Source of the DNA: Chitinophaga varians
GTDB lineage: Bacteria > Bacteroidota > Bacteroidia > Chitinophagales > Chitinophagaceae
Direction of reading: 5' to 3'
NCBI RefSeq assembly: GCF_012641275.1
Contig: NZ_JABAIA010000002.1
Span: 2,120,127 to 2,184,126 of the forward strand
DNA length: 64,000 nt
This document shows positions 32,689 through 42,893 of the stretch, piece by piece. Every line of letters starts with the position of its first letter. Within the stretch, counting starts at the first letter, position 1. The notes under the pieces were generated by a model that saw only the letters and a list, made by a program, of their open reading frames with translations, was not told the origin of the DNA and made no database searches. Both the position numbers and the translations under genes were made by a program.

Positions 32689-33693
32689 ATGTTTACCTTG
32701 TCCGAACGAACGAACGGAGTGGTTAGCTTTATGCCAAACAGTCCTTACGCTTTACCACAGTTCCACATTCCCGGAAGTCTAGCTTTCCAGTCCACTAACA
32801 GTTTTGGCGATTTTTTTTATCAGGAAGTACAGCAGGAACATTTCACTATCTGGCGAAGTACCTACCAGCCTTACGAAGATGTATCGCTGCGTGTGCGGCG
32901 GGATCAGCGATGGCTGGGTTTTCGGCTAATGCTGAAGAAGCACATAGCGCATGTGTTCCTGGGCAAGCCTATTGGAATTATGCAGGGCCAGATGCACTTT
33001 GCCTATTTTCCTTTAACAGATGTTGAATTGCACCTAAAGGGGAACGAGGTATATGAGGTAGTGGATATGCAGGTATCGCCAGCTTTGTTCAGCCAGCTAA
33101 AACAACGCGGGCGCACGTTTGAGAATTTTGCAGCACAGATAGGATCAGATCGGCCCGTGTGGATTGCGGATAGGCCGGCGTGGAGTAGTTATACAGTGTT
33201 AGAAGCAATGGAAGACCTGCTGAAAGATCCCACAAGAGAAGTTGTAGCGAAGCACATTTTACAAGAGGTCGTCAATACACTTATCAAAAACAAAGAGCAT
33301 GATAAGAAGATAGCTTTTGACCAGGTGGAGAACTTATATCTCGTCCGGGAGATGATCCGGAAAAGGTACCCGGAGGCTATGACGTTGAAACAATGGGCGA
33401 AAGATACACGCATGAACACCACGGATTTTAAGTACAAGTTTCGGCAGGTGTTCGGTATTACGCCGTATCGCTACCTGATGTACGAACGTGTGAAAGCAGC
33501 GAAGCACATCATGCTGTCCAATCCACAATTACCGCTTAGTGAGGTGGCGAGACAATGCGGATTCCGTACATACAATAATTTACGGCGTGCTTTCTTTCCG
33601 ATGGAGAAAATAAAGCTGTCTGCATGGCGTGATAAAAATATCGGAATGGCTTTTCAATTATTAGTAGAGCTGATGTTGTTCGATTGGATGTAA
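32689..33693 (+). CDS. AraC-family regulator of the cargo region
   Basis: A 334-residue protein. The first 200 residues are a non-conserved sensing domain; the last 100 are an AraC HTH (LKQWAKDTRMNTTDFKYKFRQVFGITPYRYL, then LSEVARQCGFRTYNNLRRAF). Its position in front of the MauE-DUF6520 genes suggests local control. Unusually, its tail is followed by an extra hydrophobic segment (FQLLVELMLFDWM). Confidence 0.8.
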   Translation: MFTLSERTNGVVSFMPNSPYALPQFHIPGSLAFQSTNSFGDFFYQEVQQEHFTIWRSTYQPYEDVSLRVRRDQRWLGFRLMLKKHIAHVFLGKPIGIMQGQMHFAYFPLTDVELHLKGNEVYEVVDMQVSPALFSQLKQRGRTFENFAAQIGSDRPVWIADRPAWSSYTVLEAMEDLLKDPTREVVAKHILQEVVNTLIKNKEHDKKIAFDQVENLYLVREMIRKRYPEAMTLKQWAKDTRMNTTDFKYKFRQVFGITPYRYLMYERVKAAKHIMLSNPQLPLSEVARQCGFRTYNNLRRAFFPMEKIKLSAWRDKNIGMAFQLLVELMLFDWM

Positions 33694-33926
33694 AAAATAC
33701 AATGTGTCAAAAAAGCAGTTTTTTACATCAAAAAGGAAATTTCAATTTTCCGATATTGTTAGCAATGTGGCGGCTTCCTACCTTTAGTACAGATTTAGCA
33801 GACACAATAGAAATCCTGAAGACCGCAGTTTAGCCAAAGGACAGTAACTCTAACTTACCAACAACAGAATGGAGCGTATAGTAATAAGGATAACCCTTAT
33901 AGGGAATTGTATTGCCTATCATAACT

Positions 33927-34406
33927 ATGAATTTCCATAAAACATATCGCTCATACATATCCGCAGATAGCCGTTGGCACATAGTGGCAGAGGTAGCGGC
34001 AGGTTTGCTCATATGCCTTTTCCTGTTTACTGGACTTGATAAATTGTATAATTATTATCAGTTCAAAGATGCGTTGGGTAAGTCTCCCCTGTTGGTAGAC
34101 ATAGCGAATGTGCTGGCATGGTCACTCCCTGTAACGGAAATCATGATAGCCGTGGCGCTGTTCATTCCCGTAACACGTAAGGTCGGTTTTAAGGCGACCA
34201 TCATAGTAATGTTGGTATTTATCGTTTACCTGAGCTATATGATGGCCTTTGCGCCGAAGCTGCCGTGTATGTGTGCGGGCTTGCTGGAATCTTTGTCGTG
34301 GAAGTCGCACATTGTGTTCAATTTTTTGATGATCGTTCTGGCGATACTTGGAATAGTGGCCAGCGGTAAACGATCCAGTATAGGTAGCCGAGCGCCTCCT
34401 GCATGA
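33927..34406 (+). CDS. MauE/DoxX-like redox-associated membrane protein
   Basis: A 159-residue inner-membrane protein with four hydrophobic segments (about 20-38, 55-75, 82-102, 118-142). GLLICLFLFTGLDKLYNYYQF and a CMC motif (APKLPCMCAGLLESLSW) fit MauE/DoxX redox proteins, which pass electrons to periplasmic thioredoxin-like partners. I use the ATG at 33927. With the exported two-cysteine DUF6520 protein next door and a TlpA protein at 42 kb, a disulfide-handling role is plausible. Confidence 0.75.
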   Translation: MNFHKTYRSYISADSRWHIVAEVAAGLLICLFLFTGLDKLYNYYQFKDALGKSPLLVDIANVLAWSLPVTEIMIAVALFIPVTRKVGFKATIIVMLVFIVYLSYMMAFAPKLPCMCAGLLESLSWKSHIVFNFLMIVLAILGIVASGKRSSIGSRAPPA

Positions 34407-34466
34407 AGGGGTAATTTGTCCGGTATTCATCGTAAACAATTTTGATAACAACAAAAATTTCATGTC

Positions 34467-34835
34467 ATGAAAAAGTATTTGTTCGGCATACTTGCCGCTG
34501 TGGTCGCATTTACTGGTTTTGCATTCAAGGAAGCCAAAAGCTCAAAGCGTGCTGATATGTACGTGTTCGAGTTCCGGAGCAGCCAGCCTTACACTCAAGC
34601 CAATGTGCAGAACCCCTCAAACGCTTATTGGGAGTACAAAGGCAAAAACCTGAGCGGCTGCGCTAATATCAATCAGAAGGCCTGCCGCGTGCTGGTGAGT
34701 GCCGATTATGTGGATGACCCCAACAGTCCTACAGAGCTGGCCGGAGTTTCCATCTCCGCTACCCAAAGTGGGACTACAGCTCACGTGACCGGAATATCCG
34801 GCAGCGGAAATCTGTATTCTAATCAAGCGGACTGA
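34467..34835 (+). CDS. DUF6520-family exported protein
   Basis: A 122-residue protein with a signal peptide (MKKYLFGILAAVVAFTGFAF). After it comes a YVFEFRSSQPYTQ beta region and exactly two cysteines, in NLSGCANINQKACRVLVSAD, spaced ten apart and likely disulfide-bonded. DUF6520 proteins typically follow a MauE gene in Bacteroidota. Function unknown; it is probably periplasmic or secreted. A strong terminator follows. Confidence 0.8.
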   Translation: MKKYLFGILAAVVAFTGFAFKEAKSSKRADMYVFEFRSSQPYTQANVQNPSNAYWEYKGKNLSGCANINQKACRVLVSADYVDDPNSPTELAGVSISATQSGTTAHVTGISGSGNLYSNQAD

Positions 34836-34854
34836 TCTGTAGTTACGCAGGATA

Positions 34855-34891
34855 AAAAAGGCTATCCCTTTATGTTAGGGATAGCCTTTTT
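34855..34891. terminator. Strong rho-independent terminator after DUF6520
   Basis: A 15-base perfect stem (34855-34869 and 34877-34891, AAAAAGGCTATCCCT) with a seven-base loop and flanking A and T runs, so it can act in both directions. It separates the MauE-DUF6520 pair from the lipoprotein gene. Confidence 0.9.
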
Positions 34892-34981
34892 ATCTTGTGT
34901 GGAGAAATTCGTAGAACCTTTGTAGGGTGCGGATTTGGCGCGGATAAAATCATTAAATTTGAACAAAATAATTTGATAAAT

Positions 34982-35497
34982 ATGCGAACAACTTTCTATG
35001 TACTGATTGCATTGCTGCTGGTGTCTTGCGGGTCTAAAGAATTGACAAGAGAGAAAGCCGCTGAGATCATCACAAAGAAATATCCGAAAACAATAGATTG
35101 GGAGGTTTTCACCGCAGACCCTAGACATGCTGCCCGTGCCCTGGAGACGAAGCTGGTGGATGAAGGGTATATCAAAGTAGCAACGACGCAATCGCTTGGC
35201 GATGCGGGGCAGCCCCTTATCACGTTCACCGGTCAAGGGTCGCAGTATTTGCTACCTGTAACAGAAAAGGACAAGACATACAGCATCCAGCGGGTAAAGG
35301 TGGGAGAACTGCATTTTAAAGAGATCGAGAGTATTCAGCCAGAGGGCGACGGGAAGGCCATCGTGGTATATACTGTGGAGCATCTACACAATACGCCGTT
35401 TGCGGCCCTCTCTCACTATAAGCTGGAAGGTGTTGAAAAGAAGAAGGCCCGATTTTCCCTGACTGACGATGGATGGAAAGCGGAGGAAAGAGAATAA
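34982..35497 (+). CDS. Putative lipoprotein (171 aa)
   Basis: A 171-residue protein starting at the ATG at 34982. MRTTFYVLIALLLVSCGSKE is a lipoprotein signal with the cysteine at residue 16. The rest is beta-rich (YLLPVTEKDKTYSIQRVKVG) and ends DDGWKAEERE. No family I recognise. A short terminator follows at 35505. Confidence 0.7.
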   Translation: MRTTFYVLIALLLVSCGSKELTREKAAEIITKKYPKTIDWEVFTADPRHAARALETKLVDEGYIKVATTQSLGDAGQPLITFTGQGSQYLLPVTEKDKTYSIQRVKVGELHFKEIESIQPEGDGKAIVVYTVEHLHNTPFAALSHYKLEGVEKKKARFSLTDDGWKAEERE

Positions 35498-35504
35498 CGA
35501 CATT

Positions 35505-35530
35505 AAAGGCTGCCATCTGGTAGCCTTTTT
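35505..35530 (+). terminator. Rho-independent terminator
   Basis: The stem pairs AAAGGCT with AGCCTTT and CCA with TGG, and is followed by T's, directly after the lipoprotein gene. It isolates that gene from the next unit. Confidence 0.7.
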
Positions 35531-35592
35531 GCTGTAGGGCATACTCCCATAGCGGTTGTACCTTTCCGGTATAGTGAAAGGCGGGTTTTATT

Positions 35593-36429
35593 ATGGAAAA
35601 AGAGTATATTTATAGAAATCGAAACAGAGAGATGAGTGACGAAATAAGAAAATCGATAGAACCCGCTGAATTGTTGAAAGGGGTTGCAGCGTTAGAAAAA
35701 CATTTTGCTGGATTTGCAGAAATGCAGGAACGTATTTCCCATGCTGCAACTGAGTTTCAGAAAATGATGCAGAGTTCGTTCATGAAGGCAGCAGAAGCGC
35801 ATGATGAAATGGTTCAGACGATCCGCCGGGCGCTGGATGTAGACTTTTCGTATATGGCACCGGTGCTGCAAGAGCTTTCCCAATATGGCTGGTATCTGAA
35901 TTTGGGAATGAACGTGGCAGATGTTGCGGGGGCGAAGCGAGTTTTGGCATCTGGTGATGAAAACCAACTGAACGTTTATATGGCTGAAGTGCTACAACGG
36001 GAATTGACAGGCGATGTAGCGCGTTTATGTCATAGACACCCGAATAGATCTGAAGCCATTGAACAGGCATTCAAGGCGCATAATGCGGGCTTTTACTACG
36101 CTTCCATGCCGGTAGTATTTGCGCAGGTTGATGGCCTGTCGTGTGAATTGACCGGGTATAAGTTCTTCGACAACGATAAGACAAGGAATTTCGAGCCACA
36201 GATTGCAAAATGGGTGAATGCACACGCAAGTGTCAGTAGTTTAGAGGTAGCATACCTTTCGGTGCTACTCGATAAAGGTGCATTTCAAAAGCACCGGAGC
36301 AATCCTAACCTGATTTCATTTACCAGACACAGTATACTACATGGTGAAACGACTGACTACGGGACAGAAATAAATTCGCTAAAGGCGTTTTCCCTGCTGG
36401 TGTTTGTTAGTGATATGTGTACACGATAA
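35593..36429 (+). CDS. Hypothetical protein with possible HEPN Rx4H motif (278 aa)
   Basis: A 278-residue protein. The first 100 residues are helical with a coiled-coil look (LLKGVAALEKHFAGFAEMQER, FMKAAEAHDEMVQTIRRAL). Near the C-terminus is FTRHSILHGETTDYGTE, containing R-H-S-I-L-H, which fits the Rx4H catalytic motif of HEPN RNases. HEPN proteins often act as toxins or defence effectors. No antitoxin is obvious. It heads a compact three-gene unit with the next two genes. Confidence 0.55.
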   Translation: MEKEYIYRNRNREMSDEIRKSIEPAELLKGVAALEKHFAGFAEMQERISHAATEFQKMMQSSFMKAAEAHDEMVQTIRRALDVDFSYMAPVLQELSQYGWYLNLGMNVADVAGAKRVLASGDENQLNVYMAEVLQRELTGDVARLCHRHPNRSEAIEQAFKAHNAGFYYASMPVVFAQVDGLSCELTGYKFFDNDKTRNFEPQIAKWVNAHASVSSLEVAYLSVLLDKGAFQKHRSNPNLISFTRHSILHGETTDYGTEINSLKAFSLLVFVSDMCTR

Positions 36430-36452
36430 TATTGTAAAAAAAGTATCTTAAT

Positions 36453-37205
36453 ATGCAAGAAACAATTATTCCAGATGATGACGGGAAAGGATTCGTTTTA
36501 GGGTTTGAGGGTGGCGATGTAGAGTTTATAAACCCGGTGGATTATTATTCTGGTTGGCAAAAGAAGAAGACAATTGCCTTGTATAAAGCATTGCTGTTTC
36601 ATAAGAATCCCTTACTGGCCAAGGATATATCGGAAGCCTTTTACGAGAAACATGCGGAAGAAAACTGGAAAGAAATTCATGAGAAGATTTTGAAAACGGA
36701 TATACCACCTACGTTGCTACAGGTTTTGGGATCAAAATCTAAGAAAGAGCAGGAGCAATTGATGAAGAAAACGGAATTTGACGCTTTCCAGCTTTGCGCG
36801 TTCCTTTTTGCTGCGCATGACCAACATGGTTATACTTTCAGCAATTATGTCACAGAACAACTACCGAAAAATGTTGATCAGGATGAACTCCCATTGTTTA
36901 TTCATGTTAAAGAAGATGGGACTGTTGAAAAAGCAGGGGAAACGACGATGAGTGAAGGACAATTAAGGGCAGTCGTGAATTTTAGGCGGGTGGTAGTAGC
37001 GAAGTTCCTGGACAAAGGGAATGAGTGGCATTGTTTTTTCGTAGTATATAGAAGTTTGAGGGGAGAAGAAAGCTGGCGAGGGGGCCAACCTCATTTCCAC
37101 TATATATCCGATAAATGGGGGCAGTCCCGAGATGAGGTAGTGGCGATGTTCAAGGGTGACAGATACCCGACTACATCAGTCCATATCCCGTACAATGAAA
37201 AATAA
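36453..37205 (+). CDS. Hypothetical protein (250 aa)
   Basis: A 250-residue acidic protein. The C-terminal half has a recurring Bacteroidota pattern, WRGGQPHFHYISDKWGQSR, ending in TSVHIPYNEK; this histidine-rich HFHY segment could bind a metal. I do not know a named function. It follows the HEPN-like gene by 23 bases. Confidence 0.6.
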   Translation: MQETIIPDDDGKGFVLGFEGGDVEFINPVDYYSGWQKKKTIALYKALLFHKNPLLAKDISEAFYEKHAEENWKEIHEKILKTDIPPTLLQVLGSKSKKEQEQLMKKTEFDAFQLCAFLFAAHDQHGYTFSNYVTEQLPKNVDQDELPLFIHVKEDGTVEKAGETTMSEGQLRAVVNFRRVVVAKFLDKGNEWHCFFVVYRSLRGEESWRGGQPHFHYISDKWGQSRDEVVAMFKGDRYPTTSVHIPYNEK

Positions 37206-37226
37206 CAGTTGTAGAAATTATTGTGT

Positions 37227-37472
37227 ATGGATGGGATAAAATTCATTGATAGAAAAGGGCGCAATGTTGAGGTGTCAAAACCTTACGGCGCGGGTGGCAC
37301 TTCCTACCATGTAAATGTAAATAGATTTCACTATGGACAGATCGTGAGGGTTAACGGAGGGCAGTGGATCGCATATCCGAACAGCAATGACCTGCCAAAA
37401 GCATATTGGGATGCACTGGTGAAGTGGGTTGAAGACAATGAACGTAAAGAAGAAAAAGAGGGCGGCCATTGA
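37227..37472 (+). CDS. Hypothetical protein (81 aa)
   Basis: An 81-residue protein from the ATG at 37227 (MDGIKFIDRKGRNVEVSKPY). It is beta-rich with GGQWIAYPNSNDLPKAYWDA and a charged tail. It is third in the unit and is followed by a terminator hairpin that overlaps its final codons. Function unknown. Confidence 0.55.
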   Translation: MDGIKFIDRKGRNVEVSKPYGAGGTSYHVNVNRFHYGQIVRVNGGQWIAYPNSNDLPKAYWDALVKWVEDNERKEEKEGGH

Positions 37473-37485
37473 GCCGCCCTTGTTG
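37459..37485. terminator. Rho-independent terminator between convergent units
   Basis: The stem AGGGCGG (37459-37465) with CCGCCCT (37474-37480) around an eight-base loop overlaps the stop of the 81-aa gene. It separates it from the convergent SusD gene. Confidence 0.7.
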
Positions 37486-37531
37486 TAGGTCTATGTCAGT
37501 TAAAGAATGTTCCCTGTTCTAACGGATTGTC

Positions 37532-38896
37532 TTACGGGTTCTGTGGAACATTGCTGCTCACAATATCTTTTGGCAGTGGCAATGCGAAATATTTGTCGTT
37601 GGGTTGGAGCTTATAGAGCTTACCTGCTACACTACGCTGTAGGGTGATATTGCGGCCCTCTTTATTCAGGCGCTTTATGTCCATCCACCGAAGTCCCCGC
37701 ATGTAAAGCTCTTTACGACGTTCATCGAGAATCAGGTCTATGGCTTCTATGGCGCTGGCTGGTTCGACCACAGGAGGGGCGCAGGTTTTATCCCACCGGG
37801 AGATCAACAAGGCCCGTAGATCAGATTTTGCCTGTTCCAGCTTACCTGTTCTGGCGGCACCTTCGGCCCGGATCAGAAACAGTTCGTCGGTGGCGATGCC
37901 CGTAAAATACTGCCACTCGTTACCAGTATAACTACCTTTAAAGTGGTAGGCGTTGTCCACAGGAGTATACAGCGCAATAAGCCGGAGATCCTGCGGGCTG
38001 TATTGCTTTATTATGTTTGAATCCACGGCAACGGTGGAAGGATTTATTATGTAATTGGTTGTTGCCATTTCTGTATAGAAAAGTATCTCCTTATTGAACA
38101 TGCGGAACGGCACTTGTTCGGTAATGCTGCCGTTTATGTCTGCGTCACCGTTGAAATTCATAAGGTCATTTTTTATCCGTAACGCCGCATCTGCATATTG
38201 ATACGCGCTATCATACATGCGCATGGAAAGAAAAGTCCGTGCGAGTAGGCCGTATGCTGCCGCTTTCGAGGGCCGCATGGGAAGGGCAGGTAAATCGGGC
38301 AGCAAGGCGGCTGCTTCCTTTGCGTCGTGTAACACCCGGTCATATGACTGCTGTACGGTGGCCCGCTGGCTTGGTTCGTTAAAATCCGAGGTATTACGCA
38401 ACACGATACCCCAATCTTTCGCAGCCGTAGCGGGATCGTATGCAGGCGCATATGTCCATAGTAACTGTTGGTAATAGTAACTTCTAAAAAATAGCGATGC
38501 TCCTTTAATTTGATTCCATGTTGACAAGTTACTGGAGGCAGGAATTTCCTGTAGCTGCTCCAGACAAAGGTTCGCGATGAAAATTGGCTCGTAGGCTATT
38601 GACCAGTCATTTTGAAATAAATAGTCTTTGACCTGCCATGTGTAAATCCGCTGTAGTTCTACTTCGATGTTATCGAACTGGTTGCCCGGCAAAAAATAAT
38701 CATCAGCCGATGCTTCTGAAAAATTCGGTGTCCGTTGCAGATTCATGCGGTTGGTGTTGTCCAGCAGCGCCTGAAGATCAGACAGGGTTTTGGGAACAAC
38801 CATCGTATCGTCAGGTTGCACCTCTAAGTATTTGTTGCAGCCTCCGAGAAGGCCGCCCAATAAGCCAATGAGTAGTATAAATGCGGTGTTTTTCAT
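37532..38896 (-). CDS. SusD/RagB-family outer-membrane lipoprotein
   Basis: A 454-residue SusD-like protein with a lipoprotein signal (GLLGGLLGGCNKYL). It has the typical start YLEVQPDDTMVVPKTL, tetratricopeptide-like helices (AAAYGLLARTFLSMRMYDSAYQYADAAL) and the conserved C-terminus (DERRKELYMRGLRWMDIKRLNKEG). It captures a substrate at the cell surface for the SusC transporter. It is 15 bases downstream of SusC and followed in the cargo by no obvious glycan-degrading enzymes, so the substrate is unlikely to be a glycan. Confidence 0.92.
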   Translation of the reverse strand: MKNTAFILLIGLLGGLLGGCNKYLEVQPDDTMVVPKTLSDLQALLDNTNRMNLQRTPNFSEASADDYFLPGNQFDNIEVELQRIYTWQVKDYLFQNDWSIAYEPIFIANLCLEQLQEIPASSNLSTWNQIKGASLFFRSYYYQQLLWTYAPAYDPATAAKDWGIVLRNTSDFNEPSQRATVQQSYDRVLHDAKEAAALLPDLPALPMRPSKAAAYGLLARTFLSMRMYDSAYQYADAALRIKNDLMNFNGDADINGSITEQVPFRMFNKEILFYTEMATTNYIINPSTVAVDSNIIKQYSPQDLRLIALYTPVDNAYHFKGSYTGNEWQYFTGIATDELFLIRAEGAARTGKLEQAKSDLRALLISRWDKTCAPPVVEPASAIEAIDLILDERRKELYMRGLRWMDIKRLNKEGRNITLQRSVAGKLYKLQPNDKYFALPLPKDIVSSNVPQNP

Positions 38897-38911
38897 AATT
38901 CGATTGTGTGT

Positions 38912-41900
38912 TTAAAGTGATGCGCGGATGCCCGCGGAAAAGGTTTTTGGTGTAGGTAGACCATTCGGAAAGTCCGGGTCAAGGCATCGGTCGTTGGCCC
39001 GCCACAGGATGCCCAGGTTAGCAACGTTGATGTATAGCTGTATATGCTTCAACGATTCGATACCGAACGGGCGCACCGGTGTATATGTCAGGTTGATATA
39101 CTGTAACCTGACATGATCGCCTTTTAGGGCATTGATCGTACTGTAGGCGTAGAACATATCGCGGGTGCCGTCTGCGGGATATTTGAAGGCAGGAACAGTG
39201 GTGCGATTTTCATCACCGGGTTGCTGCCATCGATCTGCATACTCTTTGTTGCCCATTGTTCCGGAGATGATGCCAGAGTACGAAATAACCGGTTTACGGA
39301 AATAATAACCAAGTTTGTATGCGATGTTCACCGTCAGTTCAAAATTTGCATAGGCAAACGTGTTTATCAGGCTGCCGGTAGACGTTGGGATGGACGAGCC
39401 AACATATATGATACTCGGTTGATGCTCTCCTTTTCCGGAAGTGGAAGCCAGCATCGCAGCGTAATCTGTGCTTTTGGCCCCGTTCAAATATCCCTGTGGG
39501 TTACCTTCTCCATCAAGGCCGGCCCACTGGAAGGCAGCAAGTGAATACAGGGGCTTTCCAATCACCGGAGTGATGCTCCGGCCCCCACTTAACAACGTGT
39601 TGATTGTTTGGGCAGATTCATCGAAGTACTTCGTAGTCTTATTGCTTACATAGTTGTAAATAGCGGTGGTAGTCCATTTCAGCTTTCCTGAAAGGTTTTT
39701 GCTGTTCAGCATTACATCGATCCCATTGCCGCGCATGTCTGCGACGTTGGCGATGAAAACGTTGGACGCTCCCCACGCCGTATAATCATAGGGCATCGGC
39801 CCGTATAGATCAGCGCCTTGTTTGCGGTAATAGTCGATACTGCCGGAAATGAAGCTATTCGAGAATTGCAGGCCGATATTCAGTTGCTTAACTGTTTCCC
39901 AACGCAGGTGCGGATTGTTGAGCGTGGCGATGGTCGCAATTGGCAGGTTTGTTACAGGATCTACAGAATACACCGCCACCGGCAGGGCCGTGCGAGAAAG
40001 GTCTACATTGCCCGAGGTTCCATATGTGGCCCGGAGCTTTACTTGCGGGAGCCACTGTATGTTATAAAAGCGTTCCTGCGAAATATCCCATCCGATACCA
40101 GCAGACCACAGCGGCTTCCACCTGTCATTTGTTCTAACGCCAAAAGCGTTACTGCCGTCGCGCCGCGCGCTGGCGGAAAGACTGTATTTCGCTTTGTACG
40201 TATAGTTCAGGTTGGTGAAAAGAGAAACAAAGCGGTTCGTGGTGCTACTCGGCAGCCCGGCATCCGCAATGATCTGGTTGCGGCCAGTAATAAAAGTAGG
40301 GTACGGATTGATGAAGTCCATTTTTGCGTAAGCCAACGGCTGTGCATTATAACCATAGTAGATGTTCTTGTAGCTATCCGCTTCAATCTCCTGTATCTCT
40401 GCACCGGCGAGTGCGACTATGCTGTGGTCTTGCCAGCTCCGGTTAAAATCAAGCTGACCGCGCAGGTTTTGGCTGCTCCTGTTTGTAAGCGTTGTACGGA
40501 GAATATCTCCCAATGGAACAATTCGGGTTACTTCACCGGTAGATCGGTTGACCTGGCTAAACAGGTTAATGGTATTGCGGGCATCAAAACTATTCATTCC
40601 TGAAAGGCTTTGCAGGTCGGTGCGCTGCCGCTGGTATTGATACAGGATGCTGCCCTGCAGAAATGGTAGAATTTTGTAGGTGGCCGTTATGTTGGCGATT
40701 ATCTCGTCGGTTTTGGTGGTGGCCCTCCGCTGCTGGTATTCGTCCAGCGGGTAGTATTTCCAATCTAATAAATGACCAGCTCCGGCGGTATCTACGTAAC
40801 CATCCCGGTAATACTTAGGTACAGAAAGCGGGTTGCCCGCTGCGTCAGCAAACGCAAGATTTGGAGCGTATCTGCCGTTTATACTGGCTACTGTGCTGAA
40901 ACTTTCCTTTCCGGTCATAGCCTTGCTGTTGGTGTAATATGCGTTCACATCAATCTGTAGTTTTTTGGATAGTTTGAAGGAATTGGACAGGCGCAGGTTT
41001 ATCTTGTCAAAGGTTGCGCTAAGGTTATCAATGTTGCGGTCATAGGCTCCCGCCATCAACCACGTCATATTACTGCTGCCACCTGACACGTTCAAGGAGT
41101 ATTGCTGCGTAACGGCTGGCCGGTAAAAGTGTTTTTCGTACTGCGCTTTGCTATCGTTTGCCTGTAATGCTGTTACTTGTGCGGCGCTGTCGGCTGCGGA
41201 AATCAAACCATTCTTTCGCTTTTGCAGTACTTCGATCAACTGCGGAACAGATACGTAGCGGCGGTTCAACGCACTGTTGAAGTAGTTTTTGCCATACAAA
41301 AAGGTTTCAAGGCCCATGTAGTCCGTTACACTCATGTCTTGAAGAGTGGAAAGGTCAGGCTTTCCCTGCAAGATCAAACCGGAAGAAATGGAAATGGTTG
41401 GTTTTTGATTATAACGGCCCTTCTTTGTAGTAATGACGATAACGCCGTTACCGGCGCGGGCACCCCATATGGAGGCTGCCGCCGCGTCTTTTAAAACAGT
41501 GATGCTCTCAATGTCGTTTGGGTTGATGTTTGAAATGTCACCCTGAAATACGAAGTTGTCGAGTACCACCAGCGGATCTAGCGAGCCGTTTATGGTGCTC
41601 AGTCCGCGGATGTTTATACCTGTTTTGTTGTTGGTGCTATTGGCATTGCCATAGCCGGGATTGAAGCTGAGGCCCGGCGTAACATTTTGCAGGCGGTGGA
41701 GGATGTTGGTGCCGGTCTGCTGGTTCAGCACCTTGTTGTCGATAACAGCAAATGCTCCGTTGACTTGGTTTGGCTTCAATCGCTGGTAACCAGTACTGAT
41801 GGTGACCTGCGCAAGCTCTGTAGCAATAACACTCATTACAGCCTCTATGGCTTCCTCCGGTTTTGTAATCGGTATCCGGAGGGGGCTATAGCCAATATGG

Positions 41901-42121
41901 GTAAACAACAGGGTATCGGGAACCTGTGATAAAGACAGGCTGAAGGTGCCATCGTTTCGTGTAGTGGTCCGGGAGTTGTTTTTTTGTGCTGATACTGAAA
42001 TGCCAGCCAGCGGCATCTGCTCAGTTGAGTATACACGTCCCTTGATCTCCACGCGGATGGTGGGTTGTGCCAAAGCTGCGGCACTGAGGAAAAAGAAAAA
42101 AACTGCTAAGATCAATTTCAT
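38912..42121 (-). CDS. SusC/RagA-family TonB-dependent outer-membrane transporter
   Basis: A 1,069-residue protein. After the signal peptide come a CarboxypepD-like domain ([18 protein letters not shown]), a plug with the SusC-signature ([40 protein letters not shown]) and a 22-strand barrel ending in GIRASL. It imports a bound substrate using TonB energy. It is the middle gene of a TlpA-SusC-SusD operon and 34 bases from tlpA. Confidence 0.95.
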   Translation of the reverse strand: MKLILAVFFFFLSAAALAQPTIRVEIKGRVYSTEQMPLAGISVSAQKNNSRTTTRNDGTFSLSLSQVPDTLLFTHIGYSPLRIPITKPEEAIEAVMSVIATELAQVTISTGYQRLKPNQVNGAFAVIDNKVLNQQTGTNILHRLQNVTPGLSFNPGYGNANSTNNKTGINIRGLSTINGSLDPLVVLDNFVFQGDISNINPNDIESITVLKDAAAASIWGARAGNGVIVITTKKGRYNQKPTISISSGLILQGKPDLSTLQDMSVTDYMGLETFLYGKNYFNSALNRRYVSVPQLIEVLQKRKNGLISAADSAAQVTALQANDSKAQYEKHFYRPAVTQQYSLNVSGGSSNMTWLMAGAYDRNIDNLSATFDKINLRLSNSFKLSKKLQIDVNAYYTNSKAMTGKESFSTVASINGRYAPNLAFADAAGNPLSVPKYYRDGYVDTAGAGHLLDWKYYPLDEYQQRRATTKTDEIIANITATYKILPFLQGSILYQYQRQRTDLQSLSGMNSFDARNTINLFSQVNRSTGEVTRIVPLGDILRTTLTNRSSQNLRGQLDFNRSWQDHSIVALAGAEIQEIEADSYKNIYYGYNAQPLAYAKMDFINPYPTFITGRNQIIADAGLPSSTTNRFVSLFTNLNYTYKAKYSLSASARRDGSNAFGVRTNDRWKPLWSAGIGWDISQERFYNIQWLPQVKLRATYGTSGNVDLSRTALPVAVYSVDPVTNLPIATIATLNNPHLRWETVKQLNIGLQFSNSFISGSIDYYRKQGADLYGPMPYDYTAWGASNVFIANVADMRGNGIDVMLNSKNLSGKLKWTTTAIYNYVSNKTTKYFDESAQTINTLLSGGRSITPVIGKPLYSLAAFQWAGLDGEGNPQGYLNGAKSTDYAAMLASTSGKGEHQPSIIYVGSSIPTSTGSLINTFAYANFELTVNIAYKLGYYFRKPVISYSGIISGTMGNKEYADRWQQPGDENRTTVPAFKYPADGTRDMFYAYSTINALKGDHVRLQYINLTYTPVRPFGIESLKHIQLYINVANLGILWRANDRCLDPDFPNGLPTPKTFSAGIRASL

Positions 42122-42155
42122 TTAGAAAAGGTGTTTTGGTGAAAAATGGTATGGG

Positions 42156-42734
42156 TCAATTGTCCGTATCGTATCGGTCGCCTTTAATCGGTGCGGTTAG
42201 AATCATTCCTTGTAGTGCCTTTCTTATGTTTGCTGCCGTTACAGCCTCGGAATCCGTGATGCCTATTACTTTGCGGTTAGGCGAAATCCATACATAATGC
42301 GGCAGAAATATGTGGGGGAACAGTTGGAAAGCTGTTGTGTCATAGGGTACAGTAGTAAGGGAGAACGGCTGGCCCCTTTGTTTTTGCCACCGGTGGAAAA
42401 AGTTGTTCAGGTGGCGGGCGCTGTCCTGGGTAGAGCGGATGCTATTAACTAACAGAAATTTTACTCGCCCGGCATACTGGGTTTCCAGTGAATCGTTTTT
42501 GGGAAACATTCGGATGCAACTTCCGCACCATGTCGCCCAAAAATCGAGGATCACCACCTGCCCGGTAAAATCACTGAGCTTGATAATTTTGTTGTCATTC
42601 CAACGGGTAAATGAAATGTCCGGTACAGTATCGCCTACAGATAGCCGATGTGTCACTGTTGGGCGGAGATCCTGAGCAAAAGAATAACGTGCCGGCCAGA
42701 CGGCGGCCAGCGCGATGAAGAAAATGTACTTCAT
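42156..42734 (-). CDS. TlpA-like thioredoxin-fold protein
   Basis: A 192-residue exported protein. The signal peptide MKYIFFIALAAVWPARYSFA is followed by the thioredoxin motif FWATWCGSCIRMFP (WCxxC, near residue 70) and a cis-proline-like turn in the C-terminal half. It is first in the SusCD operon. As a periplasmic disulfide reductase or oxidase it may act with MauE (33,927) on the DUF6520 protein or on a cysteine-containing substrate of SusCD. Confidence 0.9.
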   Translation of the reverse strand: MKYIFFIALAAVWPARYSFAQDLRPTVTHRLSVGDTVPDISFTRWNDNKIIKLSDFTGQVVILDFWATWCGSCIRMFPKNDSLETQYAGRVKFLLVNSIRSTQDSARHLNNFFHRWQKQRGQPFSLTTVPYDTTAFQLFPHIFLPHYVWISPNRKVIGITDSEAVTAANIRKALQGMILTAPIKGDRYDTDN

Positions 42735-42893
42735 GCGTGTGTCTATTGTATTATAAAGTGATTTAAAGTAACCGGGAGGCTATCAATCCACTTGGTATAT
42801 TCCGGTATTCTATTATGTGTGTTAGATTTTGCCACTTTTCCTCCCGGAGTAAGGCAAATTATAGGAAGTAAACAGTATATTTCTTATTTTTAG

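Noticed and set aside
37532..42121. Polysaccharide utilization locus
   Set aside because: SusC and SusD are present but no glycoside hydrolases or glycan sensors are nearby.
42772..42847. CCGGGAGG ... CCTCCCGG as an operator
   Set aside because: The two 8-base arms are about 60 bases apart and no further support is seen.
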